Shown: positions 40,170 through 51,752, numbered from the stretch's first letter. The stretch: DNA of 64,000 nucleotides from an uncultured Aeriscardovia sp. (GCA_903789525.1 CAIFER010000001.1:310001-374000); one strand, 5' to 3'. Notes: generated from the sequence alone by a model not told the origin. Translations and numbers: made by a program.

Positions 40170-42841
40170 TATTCTATATAGCTGATTGCTTCATCGAGAT
40201 TGGTGCCAGATCCATCGCGTTGCATACTAATTGCAGGCAAATCGATCGGGTTACCATCATGATCGGCAGCATGAAGAGGATAATCTCCAGCAGCGGCGAC
40301 GATGAGACAGTTCTGCCCTTTCAGGAAACGCTGGCACCGCACGCCACGAGTTCCACGTCCTTTGAGAGGGAACAATTCGAGCGGCGTGACCTTTGCGCTT
40401 CCTGGTTCTGTACCGCTCAACGCGTGACCGTCACCTGCAACGCTCAGGACGACTGCACCGCTGGCCGACGTCGAATCGGTCGCGGCCGTCCATCCCACGT
40501 GCCCTGCAGGAATAACGGCAAACGCGATGGCATGCGACGAGGAATCGAGGCTGATCCCCTTCATTCCAGCTGATGTTCGTCCTTGAGCATGAACTGCAGA
40601 TGCTGCGAATGTCAGCAAATGCGCCGAATCTGAGATAAAGACGAGTTGATCGTTGTCAGTTGCTGGTGCGGCTCCGATGACCTCATCCTGCTGACCATCA
40701 GAACCATTCTTCAGTGTGATGATGGTGAAGGAATCCATAGTGGTGGGATGATCGCCGTTCCACCGTTTCACTATGCCGTTACGCGTTCCGAGCGCGAGTG
40801 GAACGTTACGAGAATCGGTATCAGAAGCATCGGAATGATGCGAGTCCCTCACAGCAAGTGCTGTGATAACTTTTTCGCCCTCAACCGGTTGCGTATCGTG
40901 CGTCCCGTTGAGCAATCCCGATGCGTTCACGCCGCCTACAGTGCTGATCCCGTCCTTGCAACTGAGGAGCGGCAAGTCAGAGACATGGGCGAGCACCAGC
41001 CGTCCCGCTGACGTCACAATTCCATACTCAGAGCGCGTGGACGACAAAAAGGCTGCGCGAATGCCGTCATGGCTGATGCGCTGAGTTGAACCAGAACGGG
41101 TAGCGAGTAGATCGAGAGCAGATGTGGCAAATCGTCCAATTCTGCCGTCTGTGCCGAGGATGACTGCGCACGGCGTATCTTCCAGTTGGAGAGCAGTTCC
41201 AGCCGACTTGTTTTTCACCGCTTGAGAGACAGATGACGTGTCGATTGTCGACAAATCGTGTGCCCCCGGTTTTGCAGCTCCCGCGGTTGACGGAGAGATC
41301 ATGTCATCGCGCTGGGCAGCAACTGTTCCGTCGTCATCAAGGATGAGTGTGCGACGCCCGTCGCCGTATTCATCAGCAGCTTTCTTCATTTCATTGATAA
41401 CGACTTCGTCGCGGTGTGCATCGGAAGAGAGGATGTGGTTGAGTTCAGCGATCGTCTTCTTCAGGTCGTCACGTTCGGATTGCAGTTTGATTTCACTGAG
41501 TTTCGTCAGCCGACGGAGCCGCAAATCAAGGATATATGTAGCCTGCGTGTCATCAATATCAAAGACAGCCATCAACTTGTTCTTCGCGGCTTCCTCATCG
41601 TCAGAAGTACGAATAATGCGAATAGCTTCATCAATGTCCACGAGTGCGAGCAGTAAGCCCTCGACGATGTGAAGTCTATCCTGCGCCTGATTGCGACGGA
41701 ATTGTGAGCGACGCGTGACGACAGTCCGACGATGGTTAATCCACACGCTCAGCAGCTCTTTCAGCGAAAGAGTGTGGGGGCGACCGTCGACGAGTGCCAC
41801 GTTGTTGATCGTAAATGAACTTTCCAATGGCGTCGTCTTGTACAACTGTGCGAGCACTGCGGCCGGATCAAAACCAGTCTTGATGGTGATCACCATCTTC
41901 AGACCATTGGTACGATCCGACAGGTCGACGGCGTTAGAGATCCCATCAAGCTTCTTTTCCTTCACACTCTGGCCAATGCGCTCCAGCACGCGCTCAGGAC
42001 CAACCATGTACGGGAGTTCGGTGATCACAATTCCTTTTTTACGTGCGGTGACGTTCTCGACATGCACGCGAGCGCGCGTTACAAAGCTTCCGCGACCTGT
42101 CTCGTATGCCTCGCGGATGCCTTTACGCCCCATGATGATGCCACCGCCAGGCAAATCGGGCCCAGGAACGTCTTCCATGAGATCTGCTGTCGTCATATCT
42201 GGATTTTCCATGAGATGGATGGCAGCTTTCACGACTTCCCGCAAATTGTGGGTAATCATATTCGTTGCCATACCGACAGCAATGCCTTGCGACCCATTGA
42301 CCAACAAGTTCGGGATTGCAGACGGAAGCACATCTGGTTCTGTCAACTTGTTGTCATAGTTCGGGGAGAACGGGACAGTGCCTTCATGGATGTCGGCATT
42401 CATCGCGAGAGCAGCAGGTGCGAGACGAGCTTCCGTGTATCGCGACGCGGCAGGCCCATCGTCAACAGATCCGAAGTTACCATGTCCATCGACGAGCGGC
42501 AGACGCATTGCAAACGGCTGGGCGAGACGAACCATTGCTTCATAAATCGACGAATCCCCGTGCGGATGAAGCTTGCCCATCACTTCGCCCACAGCACGTG
42601 CCGACTTCATGTACGGCTTATCAGGGGTCAGATGCATTTCACCCATCTGATAGATGATGCGACGTTGGACAGGCTTGAGACCGTCACGGGCATCCGGCAG
42701 CGCTCGCGAGTAAATCACAGAATATGCGTAGGCAAGGAAAGATGTATTCATTTCCGTTTGAAGCGGTGTGTTGACAATCTTCTGCTTGACAGACCGCGGA
42801 TCATATCCTGCTTGCAAAGTAGACGAACGACGACGAGGCAT
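40169..42841 (-). CDS. parC: DNA topoisomerase IV subunit A (GyrA/ParC family)
   Basis: [82 protein letters not shown] (catalytic Tyr); start at MPRRRSS. Confidence 0.9.
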   Translation of the reverse strand: MPRRRSSTLQAGYDPRSVKQKIVNTPLQTEMNTSFLAYAYSVIYSRALPDARDGLKPVQRRIIYQMGEMHLTPDKPYMKSARAVGEVMGKLHPHGDSSIYEAMVRLAQPFAMRLPLVDGHGNFGSVDDGPAASRYTEARLAPAALAMNADIHEGTVPFSPNYDNKLTEPDVLPSAIPNLLVNGSQGIAVGMATNMITHNLREVVKAAIHLMENPDMTTADLMEDVPGPDLPGGGIIMGRKGIREAYETGRGSFVTRARVHVENVTARKKGIVITELPYMVGPERVLERIGQSVKEKKLDGISNAVDLSDRTNGLKMVITIKTGFDPAAVLAQLYKTTPLESSFTINNVALVDGRPHTLSLKELLSVWINHRRTVVTRRSQFRRNQAQDRLHIVEGLLLALVDIDEAIRIIRTSDDEEAAKNKLMAVFDIDDTQATYILDLRLRRLTKLSEIKLQSERDDLKKTIAELNHILSSDAHRDEVVINEMKKAADEYGDGRRTLILDDDGTVAAQRDDMISPSTAGAAKPGAHDLSTIDTSSVSQAVKNKSAGTALQLEDTPCAVILGTDGRIGRFATSALDLLATRSGSTQRISHDGIRAAFLSSTRSEYGIVTSAGRLVLAHVSDLPLLSCKDGISTVGGVNASGLLNGTHDTQPVEGEKVITALAVRDSHHSDASDTDSRNVPLALGTRNGIVKRWNGDHPTTMDSFTIITLKNGSDGQQDEVIGAAPATDNDQLVFISDSAHLLTFAASAVHAQGRTSAGMKGISLDSSSHAIAFAVIPAGHVGWTAATDSTSASGAVVLSVAGDGHALSGTEPGSAKVTPLELFPLKGRGTRGVRCQRFLKGQNCLIVAAAGDYPLHAADHDGNPIDLPAISMQRDGSGTNLDEAISYIE

Positions 42842-43029
42842 ACTTCTCCCTTCAGACGATCTCTTATTATCGCACACTCTTCTGTGCTCTTGGGAAAAAG
42901 GTCGTGTCAGTGGAAAAAGTGACACAGCACAAAAGATACAGATCAGTAAAGGCGAATACAGGTGAATAAAATGAGAGAAAGACCAGTAATCCGCCTCAAC
43001 AGGGTATCAGCGTGGCAAGGAGATCAATA

Positions 43030-44004
43030 ATGGCGAACGGAAATATTCCAGCGGCAGTCAGTCCAGGTGCTCAGTCGTCCCAGTTGCCAAAAGATTTTCA
43101 CTGGGATCCTGATGATCCGCGCACCCTTGTTGCAGTAGAGCATGTTCGTCAACAGTGGAAGACCGGTGACGATCGACGAGATGCAGGTCTTTCGCCTACA
43201 GATCCTGATCTTGAGCGTTTCAACAACATTTCGTATGGGCCGGATCCGAAATGGAATCTTTTGGACGTCATTATGCCAGCGCACACTGATCATCCTGTGC
43301 CAGTCATCATCAACATCCATGGTGGTGGGTGGTTCTATGGCACGAAGGAAACGTACCAGTTCTATTGCATGGGACTCGCACGTCATGGCTTTGCTGTCGT
43401 CAATTTCAACTATCGCCTGGCGCCTGCAGCACGGTATCCGCAGGAACTCGATGATGTCAATGCCGCCCTTCACTGGGTTGCCAATTCTGATAACGCTCAG
43501 AAGTATCATTTTGATACGAACAATGTTTTCCTCGTTGGCGATTCGGCTGGCGGGCAGTTGGAAATGCAGTATCTTGCTTGCTTGTTGAATGCGGAATACA
43601 GGAAGAAATTCGGGTACAGTAAACCGGCGCTGACTGTTCGAGCCGTTGCAGATAATTGCGGTGCGTCTTTCATTACACTGCCGGGAATGAATATCGGTGT
43701 CACGCAGGCGTATTTCACCCCGAAAGTCATGGCAGAGCATCGCGACGATTTACAGTATGAAAAGTATTTGACTGATGACATCCCACCTGTCTTTATCATG
43801 ACAGCATCGAACGATATGATTCGAGACTGCTCTGTGCGACTCGATGGTTACATGATTGCGCGTTCTCTTCCGCATGTTTTCCGTAGTTATGGTTCGCAGC
43901 AGGATCCGCGTTATCACGTCTTCCATGTCAGTCAAAAAGATGAGATGGCGAAGAAGTGCAATGACGATGAAATTGCATTCTTCACACAGTATTTGAAGAA
44001 GTGA
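43030..44004 (+). CDS. Alpha/beta hydrolase, HSL/esterase-lipase type
   Basis: NIHGGGWFYGTKETYQ oxyanion motif, LVGDSAGGQLEMQY nucleophile elbow; start between 43012 and 43030. Confidence 0.88.
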   Translation: MANGNIPAAVSPGAQSSQLPKDFHWDPDDPRTLVAVEHVRQQWKTGDDRRDAGLSPTDPDLERFNNISYGPDPKWNLLDVIMPAHTDHPVPVIINIHGGGWFYGTKETYQFYCMGLARHGFAVVNFNYRLAPAARYPQELDDVNAALHWVANSDNAQKYHFDTNNVFLVGDSAGGQLEMQYLACLLNAEYRKKFGYSKPALTVRAVADNCGASFITLPGMNIGVTQAYFTPKVMAEHRDDLQYEKYLTDDIPPVFIMTASNDMIRDCSVRLDGYMIARSLPHVFRSYGSQQDPRYHVFHVSQKDEMAKKCNDDEIAFFTQYLKK

Positions 44005-44023
44005 GGGGAAGAGAACAGCAGGA

Positions 44024-45235
44024 ATGGTCACGCAAGAACATTTCTCAGATCAGTTTCAACCGATTCGATCGCAGATTTCTCAGCGCAGTCTATCTGCTGT
44101 TCTGCCCGCGCTCAGTAGTGCGTTGGGCACACCATGTCCAACGGCTGTCCACGGCGATCCACATGCGTGCCAGACTGCCTTGGCGATGCCATCGGTGAGA
44201 TCAGCAATCGTCATTGTTGTCGATGGGCTCGGTTTTCATAACTTGCAACTACGGATTGGGCATGCACCGCATCTACGGTCAATGATCGCCAACCAAACTC
44301 AGTTATCACATCATCCCGCTTCAATTCTGACGTGTTACCCTAGCACAACTGCAGCTGCACTGTCTGTTTTTGGAACCGGTACGTGCCCGGGGCTGACGGG
44401 TATGCTCGGTTATACGCAACTGAATCCGAAGACGCGGAAAATCTCGCAGATGATTCAGTTCCGTGGTGCAATTCCTCCGACACAATTACAACGTCAGCCA
44501 ACAGTATTTGAGAAATTAACTCAACAGTCAGTTCGTGTGACATCTATTGGTCTATCTGAATTCGCACAATCGCCATTGACAGCAGCTGCCCTAAGAGGAA
44601 CAGACTATCGGAACGTCGATGACCCGAATGAACGCGTGCGTTTAGCAGCTGAGCTTTCTTCACAACCGGGTTTGACGTACTTGTACTTTCGTGCTGTTGA
44701 TAAAGCAGGTCATCATGCTGGTTGGGAATCTGATGAGTGGGCAACAGCGCTTGAACAGGTCGATTCGCTGATCGGGTATGTCACTCTTCACAGTGCTCCA
44801 GGAACACTTATTGTGATTACCGCAGATCATGGCATGGTTGATATTGATCTCAACGAGCAAATTGATACTGCATCCAATGACGCGCTTTCAGAAGGCGTGT
44901 GGAAAATTGGTGGTGAACCACGTGCACTGATGTTGTACGCTCACCGCGGAGCAACAGCTGAGGATGTGGATCAGATAGCTCAACGTTATCGAAGTGTTGT
45001 TCACGAACGGGCCCACGTGTTGACAAAGCAAGAAGCACTTGATGCGAATTTATTTGGCCCAGTCGATCAACGTGTCAAGCCGATGATTGGCGATGTGATT
45101 GTTATGGCATGTGGGCGAGTGACAATTGTGAATTCTAATGCCCAGACGGAAGGCGCTCGGCATATGCCGGGAGTCCACGGTTCACATACCGAGATGGAAC
45201 GCCGTATCCCTCTGATTATGGACGTCGTGGATTAA
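44024..45235 (+). CDS. Alkaline phosphatase-superfamily phosphodiesterase/nucleotide pyrophosphatase
   Basis: VVDGLGFHNL, YPSTTAAALSVFGTGTCPG, ITADHGMVDID, MPGVHGSHT metal-ligand motifs. Confidence 0.88.
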   Translation: MVTQEHFSDQFQPIRSQISQRSLSAVLPALSSALGTPCPTAVHGDPHACQTALAMPSVRSAIVIVVDGLGFHNLQLRIGHAPHLRSMIANQTQLSHHPASILTCYPSTTAAALSVFGTGTCPGLTGMLGYTQLNPKTRKISQMIQFRGAIPPTQLQRQPTVFEKLTQQSVRVTSIGLSEFAQSPLTAAALRGTDYRNVDDPNERVRLAAELSSQPGLTYLYFRAVDKAGHHAGWESDEWATALEQVDSLIGYVTLHSAPGTLIVITADHGMVDIDLNEQIDTASNDALSEGVWKIGGEPRALMLYAHRGATAEDVDQIAQRYRSVVHERAHVLTKQEALDANLFGPVDQRVKPMIGDVIVMACGRVTIVNSNAQTEGARHMPGVHGSHTEMERRIPLIMDVVD

Positions 45236-45286
45236 GCCAGTCCATCATCTCCATCGTCGTAGTGCGCGATCAGAAAAGGGTGAGAT

Positions 45287-46390
45287 TCACTCTCCGAAAA
45301 TAATGTCATCCCACGATGGGATCGAGGAGTGGCCATTGCGCTTGTGAGAGCGTTGCGATGAATCACTTTTGCGCTCTTGCGAAGCAGTATGATCGGCGGC
45401 CGTCGTATCAGTGTGTGACGTCTGTGAAACTGCTGGGAATTCAGCACTTCGTTCTGCTTCGCCAACGGTCTGTGGGTGTGCCTCAGGCGGTACGGACGCA
45501 GCTGGTGTGCTGATTGCAGGTTGCCGTCCTGTGTCATCATTCTGGACTGTCGATGAATTTTCATCTGTGTGAGCGTCAGTGCTGTCATTTTCAGACGTGT
45601 CAGCCGGTGACGCGGCGTGAGATGTTGGAGACGGGGTGGTGTCTGTGTCGTCGGATTTCTGTTGATCTGTGTGCTCAGCAAGATGGGCGAGGCGAGGGTT
45701 AGCGAACGCGTCAGTTCCTGGTTTTGGTGCTGAGGTGGATGAAGACGTATCGGAATGTGCCCATTGTGGTTGTGCTGATGTGACAGTTTCTGGTTGATCG
45801 ACACCTGGCAAAAGATCATTGTCATCATCGGAGCCAGTGAGCTTGCGTGCGGTTTCATTCGCGCATGAAACCGTGTTGTCCTGCATATTCCACAGCCACG
45901 TTGCGCTGTATTGATGACCATTATGGGGGAATGTAGCGGTAATCTGCCATGGCTGGTGGAGAATGCGACGTGCCGACCATTCAACGGAATCTGGATCGAC
46001 ACCGGAAGCAGACAAACTCGTTTCAATCACTTCATCGATACGAGACTCTTGATCTGAACCAGCCCATGTGACTGCCAAGAATTGTGTGATGGCTGAACGC
46101 TTTTCTTGCTCAACTGGCAAGCCAAAGCGACGCACCATGTCTTCAGAGACCTTGTACTTGTCGGAGATCTCCTTATATGTGTGACCGGCACGAACAAGAG
46201 CTTGAATTTGTGGTATCGGCAATGTTTGCTGTTCAAACGGGAGTGGTGCAGGATGACCGTGGTCGAGGCTGGAAACATTCTCTACAGCATGGCGGAGCGC
46301 ACCAGTCGGCCGAAGGAGTGTTTCCTCGCCGTCCACCAAGAGGACAAGGTTTCCGTCACTATCTACATGGTCGAAAACTGCTTGCTTCAT
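45287..46390 (-). CDS. sepH: Septation protein SepH (DUF3071)
   Basis: AVFDHVDSDGNLVLLVDGEETLLRPTGALRHAV; IQALVRAGHTYKEISDKYKVSEDMVRRFGLPVEQEK HTH; disordered C-terminus. Confidence 0.88.
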   Translation of the reverse strand: MKQAVFDHVDSDGNLVLLVDGEETLLRPTGALRHAVENVSSLDHGHPAPLPFEQQTLPIPQIQALVRAGHTYKEISDKYKVSEDMVRRFGLPVEQEKRSAITQFLAVTWAGSDQESRIDEVIETSLSASGVDPDSVEWSARRILHQPWQITATFPHNGHQYSATWLWNMQDNTVSCANETARKLTGSDDDNDLLPGVDQPETVTSAQPQWAHSDTSSSTSAPKPGTDAFANPRLAHLAEHTDQQKSDDTDTTPSPTSHAASPADTSENDSTDAHTDENSSTVQNDDTGRQPAISTPAASVPPEAHPQTVGEAERSAEFPAVSQTSHTDTTAADHTASQERKSDSSQRSHKRNGHSSIPSWDDIIFGE

Positions 46391-46547
46391 CGCGCCATTC
46401 CATTCCTGCATTGCATATTCACAAGATTTACTACGGTTTTAGTTTAGCTTTTGGTGAACCCTTTTTATTGTGCACCCTCCGTTGTATCTTTACCACGCCT
46501 AAGTGGTTATACCCAGTTGACACATATATGTATGAAAGGTGGAAACC

Positions 46548-46865
46548 ATGGCACAGGATTACGACCAGCCGAAGGATAAAGATTCCGAGGATGATGATGA
46601 AGAGGCTGTCCAGCATTTAGCCGGAACGCAAAACGACAATGATGGTTCAGCGGACGATGACGATGACGACGATGACAGCGCCATTGCCGATAGCTACGAG
46701 CTTCCAGGTGCAGATCTGAGCAATGAGGATTCATCGGTGACGGTCATTCCGACTCAAAGCGATGAATTCATCTGCTCACACTGCTTCCTTGTCAAGCACC
46801 GCAGCCAGCTCGCCTACGTGCGGAATGGCAAGCCGGTGTGCAAGGAATGCGCCAGTGATGAGTGA
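46548..46865 (+). CDS. DUF4193 domain-containing protein (Asp-rich, C-terminal CxxC pair)
   Basis: MAQDYDQPKDKDSEDDDEE...FICSHCFLVKHRSQLAYVRNGKPVCKECA. Confidence 0.9.
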   Translation: MAQDYDQPKDKDSEDDDEEAVQHLAGTQNDNDGSADDDDDDDDSAIADSYELPGADLSNEDSSVTVIPTQSDEFICSHCFLVKHRSQLAYVRNGKPVCKECASDE

Positions 46866-47352
46866 TTTCACCTCTGGAGACACGGTTTCCAGCAGCTCTC
46901 CAGAGGAGATTCGTGTCCTCATTACCGGTGTCAATGGCGCTGATCCGGCATTTATCCCACGTTATGAGCATGCGGGAGATGCCGGCGCAGATTTACGTAG
47001 TGCGATTGATTTCGATTTACATCCGTTTGAGCGCGTCATGGTGCCAACCGGCATTTGTGTTGCTGTCCCAGATGGGTATGTGATCTTAGTACATCCGCGG
47101 TCTGGACTGGGGTATCGCCGCGGCGTCACGCTTCCCAATGCGCCGGGGACAATTGATTCGGGGTATCGAGGCGAAATCCGCGTTCCGTTGATTAACTTGG
47201 ACCCTCATTCAACGTGGCATTTCTCGAAAGGTGACCGTATCGCGCAGATGGTGATTCAACGGTACGTCCGCGCTCAATTCCAACGCGTAGAGTTTCTTCC
47301 AGCTTCCGAGCGCTCGACATCAGGGTTCGGTTCAACCGGACTTGCTCATTAG
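46858..47352 (+). CDS. dut: dUTP diphosphatase
   Basis: AGDAGADLRS, HPRSGLGYRRGVTLPNAPGTIDSGYRGEI, RIAQMVIQ, RSTSGFGSTG; ATG 46858 overlaps DUF4193 stop. Confidence 0.95.
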   Translation: MSDFTSGDTVSSSSPEEIRVLITGVNGADPAFIPRYEHAGDAGADLRSAIDFDLHPFERVMVPTGICVAVPDGYVILVHPRSGLGYRRGVTLPNAPGTIDSGYRGEIRVPLINLDPHSTWHFSKGDRIAQMVIQRYVRAQFQRVEFLPASERSTSGFGSTGLAH

Positions 47353-47425
47353 ATCATCAATTGGGCAGCATCAATCGGGACATACCTTCACTCTTTCGCT
47401 GATATCCTGATACGTAGGAGGGGCC

Positions 47426-50167
47426 ATGGATCAGAAGAAACAGACAGATGAAAATGCTGATCAAAAGAGTCCGTCTCACACACAAAGTGAGCATCCGACT
47501 GGTTTTGCAGCGTTAGCAGGTGCAAATTCGCGAAAGGTCTCTGCTTCTTCTCATCAAGAGGGGTGGAGAAACCACGTTACAGCGACGTCTCCGTCCGCAG
47601 TATCTGCTGGCGATGTGTCTCTTGCTTCTCCAGGTCTCCCTCCGGCAGCAGCGAATCCCAAAAGTCATGATCCTTCACAATGGATCGATATGACATCGCG
47701 CCTCATGGGTGCGGAAATTACCGATGACCCATGCGACGCACTTCGGCCTATCCTTCAGCAAGTGCATGCGCACTATCCAACAGCAGATCTCAGCATTCTG
47801 CGCCGTGCGTATAACCGGGCAGTGTGGCAGCATCATAATGAGCGTCGCCGTTCGGGGGAGCAATACATCATTCACCCGCTCGGTGTTGCACAGATTCTCG
47901 CTGATCTTGGTATGACTCCACGGGTGGTTGCCGCAGGTCTGTTGCATGACACCGTTGAAGACACGGATTACACGCTTGATCAGTGTCGAGCAGAGTTTGG
48001 CGACACAGTGGCCGGTTTGGTTGACGGTGTCACCAAGATCAGCAAGATCGAATACGGCGATTCTGCACAAGCTGAAACGATTCGCAAACTTGTCGTTGCC
48101 ATGAGCCGAGATGTCCGTACACTCGTCGTCAAGCTCGCTGATCGTGTTCATAACGCGCGAACGTGGAGGTACGTGCCGGCATCTAATGCCAATCGAAAAG
48201 CGCGGGAGACGCTCGATATTTATACTCCACTCGCTAATCGACTTGGCATGAATGCGATCAAAACTGAGCTCGAGGAACTGTCATTCAAGCAACTGTATCC
48301 GAAGATTTACAACGAAATTGTCGTCCTCGTGGCCCGTCGTGCTGGCAAACGCGATGTGCATCTGAAGCAGGTTTTGGATGAAGTGCGTTCGAGCTTACGC
48401 CAGGCTCACATTGACGCGTATGTGACCGGTCGGCCAAAGAGCTATTTCAGCATTTATCAGAAGATGGTCGTCCGCGGCCATGATTTTGAGCACATTTACG
48501 ATCTTCTCGGGGTGCGCATCATCGTCAACACGATTCGCGATTGTTACGCTGCCCTCGGTATGGTTCATGCGCGCTGGAAGCCAATTCCGGGTCGCTTCAA
48601 GGATTACATCGCGATGCCGAAGCTCAACATGTATCAGAGCTTGCACACCACGGTTGTTGGCCCAGGCGGTAAGCCTGTCGAAATTCAGATTCGCACGTGG
48701 GAAATGCATCGACGGGCTGAATTCGGCATTGCCGCGCACTGGAAATACAAAGCTAACGGTGTTGCTGGTCGCGCGCTGTCGGCTCCGGATGCCTCGGATG
48801 AGACGCGTGAGACGAGAGAGCTGAACGCAGAAAAGCACCAACACGCAGAAAACGGTGCACAAGCTTCGTCGGCAGAGGAAGAGGGAGAGCTCAGCGAAGA
48901 AGAAAATCTCCGGTGGATTCAACAACTCGCCGATTGGACGAGCGAGACTCCGGATTCTGACGAGTTCCTCGGGTCGCTCAAAGAGGATTTGAGCTCCGGT
49001 GAAGTGTATGTCTTTACGCCGCGAGGTAAGGTCATCACACTTCCGGCCGGCGCGACACCGGTCGATTTTGCGTATGCTATTCACACCGAAGTCGGTCATC
49101 ACACGATGGGTGCGCGCGTCAATTCCAAGCTTGTTCCACTCGATACTCGACTCAATAACGGGGACAGCGTCGAGATCATTACGTCGAAGGCACAGGATGC
49201 AGGTCCGTCACGCGATTGGCTCACCTTCGTCAAGTCGCCAAAAGCTCGTAACAAAATTAAGCAGTGGTTCGGTAAAGAGAGGCGAACTGAGACAATTGAA
49301 GACGGTCGCGAAGATTTAACGCGTGCACTGCGACGGCACAATCTTCCGATCGCTGATCTCATGTCTGAACCTGCGATGGTTGGCCTCGCGCAAGATCTGG
49401 GGTTAGGCACGCCGAATGCTGTGTTCTCAGCAATTGGCGAGGGTAAGGTCTCGACGCAAAATGCGATCAGCCATCTCGTGCACGATCAGAATCCGCAAGA
49501 AGTGGACGAGGCGCTTGAAGAAGAAGCGTTGCCGCTTTCGGATTTGAGTCGCAAGGAACCAGAGCTCAGTTCAGGTCAATCGGTCATCGTCAAGGGCGCT
49601 TCGGATGTGTGGACGAAACTGGCAAAGTGCTGCACGCCAGTGCCAGGTGATCCGATTGTTGGTTTCATTACGAAGACGCAGGGTGTGTCTGTCCATCGTG
49701 CAGACTGCGTCAATATCAAGAATCTGGAGAAGCAGGCACCTCAGCGTATTGTGCCAGTTCGCTGGGCAGGTAATAAGGGGACGTTCCTCGTTCGAATTCA
49801 AGTCGAAGCACTCGATCGGCCGCATTTGCTCAGTGACATTTTCAAAGCGTTCTCCGATAGTGGAGTTGATATTGCGTCTGAGTCGATGCAAGTCGGTCGT
49901 GATCGTGTGGCGATCGGCCAGTTCGAATTTGAGTTTGCCAGCCAGCAGCATTTGAAACATATTCTGGCTGATATACGAAAAGTGGACGGCGTCTATGATG
50001 CGTATCGTCTGACGGGGTCGCACGAAGAACACGAAGTTCTCACGAGGCGCCGCGAGCTCGGTGAGCAAACGCAACGTCCACAAGGCGTTCGATCCGTTAC
50101 CGGACAACCACGGCGCTCGCAAGACTCAAAGGCGGTGCGGCAGGACAGAAATTCGCAACAGGAGTAG
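47426..50167 (+). CDS. rel: Bifunctional (p)ppGpp synthetase/hydrolase (RelA/SpoT family)
   Basis: HD domain YIIHPLGVAQILADLGM...LLHDTVEDTDYT, synthetase GRPKSYFSIYQKMV...DLLGVRIIVNT, TGS VYVFTPRGKVITLPAGATPVDFAYAIHTEVGH, C-terminal ACT. Confidence 0.97.
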   Translation: MDQKKQTDENADQKSPSHTQSEHPTGFAALAGANSRKVSASSHQEGWRNHVTATSPSAVSAGDVSLASPGLPPAAANPKSHDPSQWIDMTSRLMGAEITDDPCDALRPILQQVHAHYPTADLSILRRAYNRAVWQHHNERRRSGEQYIIHPLGVAQILADLGMTPRVVAAGLLHDTVEDTDYTLDQCRAEFGDTVAGLVDGVTKISKIEYGDSAQAETIRKLVVAMSRDVRTLVVKLADRVHNARTWRYVPASNANRKARETLDIYTPLANRLGMNAIKTELEELSFKQLYPKIYNEIVVLVARRAGKRDVHLKQVLDEVRSSLRQAHIDAYVTGRPKSYFSIYQKMVVRGHDFEHIYDLLGVRIIVNTIRDCYAALGMVHARWKPIPGRFKDYIAMPKLNMYQSLHTTVVGPGGKPVEIQIRTWEMHRRAEFGIAAHWKYKANGVAGRALSAPDASDETRETRELNAEKHQHAENGAQASSAEEEGELSEEENLRWIQQLADWTSETPDSDEFLGSLKEDLSSGEVYVFTPRGKVITLPAGATPVDFAYAIHTEVGHHTMGARVNSKLVPLDTRLNNGDSVEIITSKAQDAGPSRDWLTFVKSPKARNKIKQWFGKERRTETIEDGREDLTRALRRHNLPIADLMSEPAMVGLAQDLGLGTPNAVFSAIGEGKVSTQNAISHLVHDQNPQEVDEALEEEALPLSDLSRKEPELSSGQSVIVKGASDVWTKLAKCCTPVPGDPIVGFITKTQGVSVHRADCVNIKNLEKQAPQRIVPVRWAGNKGTFLVRIQVEALDRPHLLSDIFKAFSDSGVDIASESMQVGRDRVAIGQFEFEFASQQHLKHILADIRKVDGVYDAYRLTGSHEEHEVLTRRRELGEQTQRPQGVRSVTGQPRRSQDSKAVRQDRNSQQE

Positions 50168-50238
50168 CAGCAGAACAGAAGTGATGACGCGTCGACGTTG
50201 ATCACAAGAGTGCTAATCGCAAAAATAACACTATAAAG

Positions 50239-50277
50239 AAAAGGTGACCGCCCTTGAACGAAGGACGATCACCTTTT
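50239..50277. terminator. Bidirectional terminator between convergent rel and DUF349 gene
   Basis: AAAAGGTGACCG-CCCTTGAACGAAGGA-CGATCACCTTTT, one mismatch. Confidence 0.82.
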
Positions 50278-50303
50278 GTCAATCTCGAGTAAGAATTACT
50301 TCA

Positions 50304-51752
50304 TTACTTTTTCACAGCAGAAAGCCACGATTGCTTCGTTGCCTTCTCAGACTCGTACGCCTTCTTCTTGGCTGGGTCGTCTGTTGATGCAATGAGCTTG
50401 TCCAGCTGTGCGATGCGAGCAGTGAGCTGATCTTCGAAGGAACTACGACGAGCATCGATCTGCGGATTCTTTGCCTTCCATGCAGCATCTTCTACGCTCT
50501 TGATCTGCTTTTCAACGGCATCCATTCCGTCTTCGAGCTCGCGCATGTTCTGACGTGGAACGTACCCGATCTTGTCCCACTCATCCTGGATTTCACCCAG
50601 CTTTTGACGAGCGTGCTGAGCTTCTGCTTCCGTCGAAACTGGAACAAGCTTCTGAGCTTCAGCGAGGAGCTGACGCTTCTTCTCCAAATTCTCGACTTCA
50701 CCAGCATCACGCTTGGTGCGGTCGGCTTGACGAGCGTTGAAGAAGACGTCCGCAGCTGCACGGAAGCGAGCCCACAGAGCATCATCATCACGACGACCTG
50801 CGCGACCAGCTGCCTTCCACTGATCCATGAGATCATTAAAGTCACGGCTCGTCTGACCCCAGTCGGTGGAATCCTTCAGCTTTTCAGCCTGAGCAATAAT
50901 CTTTTCCTTCGCCGCCTTAGCCTGTGCATGCATCTCATCACGCTGCTTGGCCCACTGACGACGGTGATGGTTGAATTCAGATCGAGCAGCAGAGAAGCGG
51001 TGCCACAAAGCGTCTGACGTCTTCTTGTCGAGGCGAGCTTCCTTGCGCTGGCATTCTTGCCACTGAGTAAAGAGCTGTTGGAATTTATCACCGGTATCGC
51101 GCCAATTTGTTTGATCACCGAGCTCAGCAACAATCTTCTCTGCCTTCTCAACAACGGCAGTGCGATCCTGGAGAGCTTTCTGTACAGCCTTTTCGTGCCA
51201 CGCAGCGATTTGCTCTTTCTTGGCAGCAGCTTGCGTTTCGAGGTCAGAGAACTGCTGACGAAGAGCAGCTAAGTCGCCGACAGCCTTCGGAGCTTCCAGA
51301 TCCTTCTTCAAAGATGCAAGTGTCTGGTCGATCTCACGTGTGCGAATCGAATGACCCTTTAGACGCTGCGAGAACATTTGCACTCGTGCTTTGAGGTCAA
51401 GGAAACGATGGGCGAGGAGGTCGAGCGCGGTGTCTTCTTCACCTGTTGCATACTCACCAACGGTGCGTTCTTCACCACCTTCGGAGATCGTGATCACACC
51501 GTCATGCGCTTTTCCAAACTTCTTTGCCTCGTCCACATCAGCTTGCGTGTATGCAACGTGCGCAGCAGCTGGAGCAGCGGCTTTGTGGCGAGCAATCGTC
51601 GCTGGAGATGGAACAGGAGTCGACTGAGACGCTTTCTGATCAGTATGTGCGTTCGTTGCGGGAGTGCTGGCCTTCTGTTCTGGCTGTGTGGCGGCATCCT
51701 GCGATTGTTCTGGGACAGCCTTTTTCTCTGATTCATTTTCTGGCACGCTCAT
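50304..51752 (-). CDS. DUF349 domain-containing protein
   Basis: Repeated coiled DUF349 units (NWRDTGDKFQQLFTQWQECQRKEARLDKKTSDALWHRFSAARSEF; DWGQTSRDFNDLMDQWKAAGRAGRRDDDALWARFRAAADVFF). Confidence 0.93.
   Translation of the reverse strand: MSVPENESEKKAVPEQSQDAATQPEQKASTPATNAHTDQKASQSTPVPSPATIARHKAAAPAAAHVAYTQADVDEAKKFGKAHDGVITISEGGEERTVGEYATGEEDTALDLLAHRFLDLKARVQMFSQRLKGHSIRTREIDQTLASLKKDLEAPKAVGDLAALRQQFSDLETQAAAKKEQIAAWHEKAVQKALQDRTAVVEKAEKIVAELGDQTNWRDTGDKFQQLFTQWQECQRKEARLDKKTSDALWHRFSAARSEFNHHRRQWAKQRDEMHAQAKAAKEKIIAQAEKLKDSTDWGQTSRDFNDLMDQWKAAGRAGRRDDDALWARFRAAADVFFNARQADRTKRDAGEVENLEKKRQLLAEAQKLVPVSTEAEAQHARQKLGEIQDEWDKIGYVPRQNMRELEDGMDAVEKQIKSVEDAAWKAKNPQIDARRSSFEDQLTARIAQLDKLIASTDDPAKKKAYESEKATKQSWLSAVKK

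Noticed and set aside
42062-42922. 286-aa plus-strand ORF opposite parC (and 41691-42359, 41238-41672, 40112-40573)
   Set aside because: Antisense shadow ORFs of a strongly supported topoisomerase gene; composition rich in Arg/His/Ser/Cys with no recognisable domain.
45232-46026. 264-aa ORF on the minus strand overlapping sepH
   Set aside because: Alternate frame of the same strand as sepH, low-complexity Gln/His/Arg/Thr composition; SepH frame has a clear family signature.
46590-46680. GATGACGATGACGAC simple repeat
   Set aside because: Encodes the Asp-rich run normal for DUF4193 proteins.
48395-49102. 235-aa minus ORF inside rel
   Set aside because: Antisense of conserved synthetase/TGS domains; no independent evidence.
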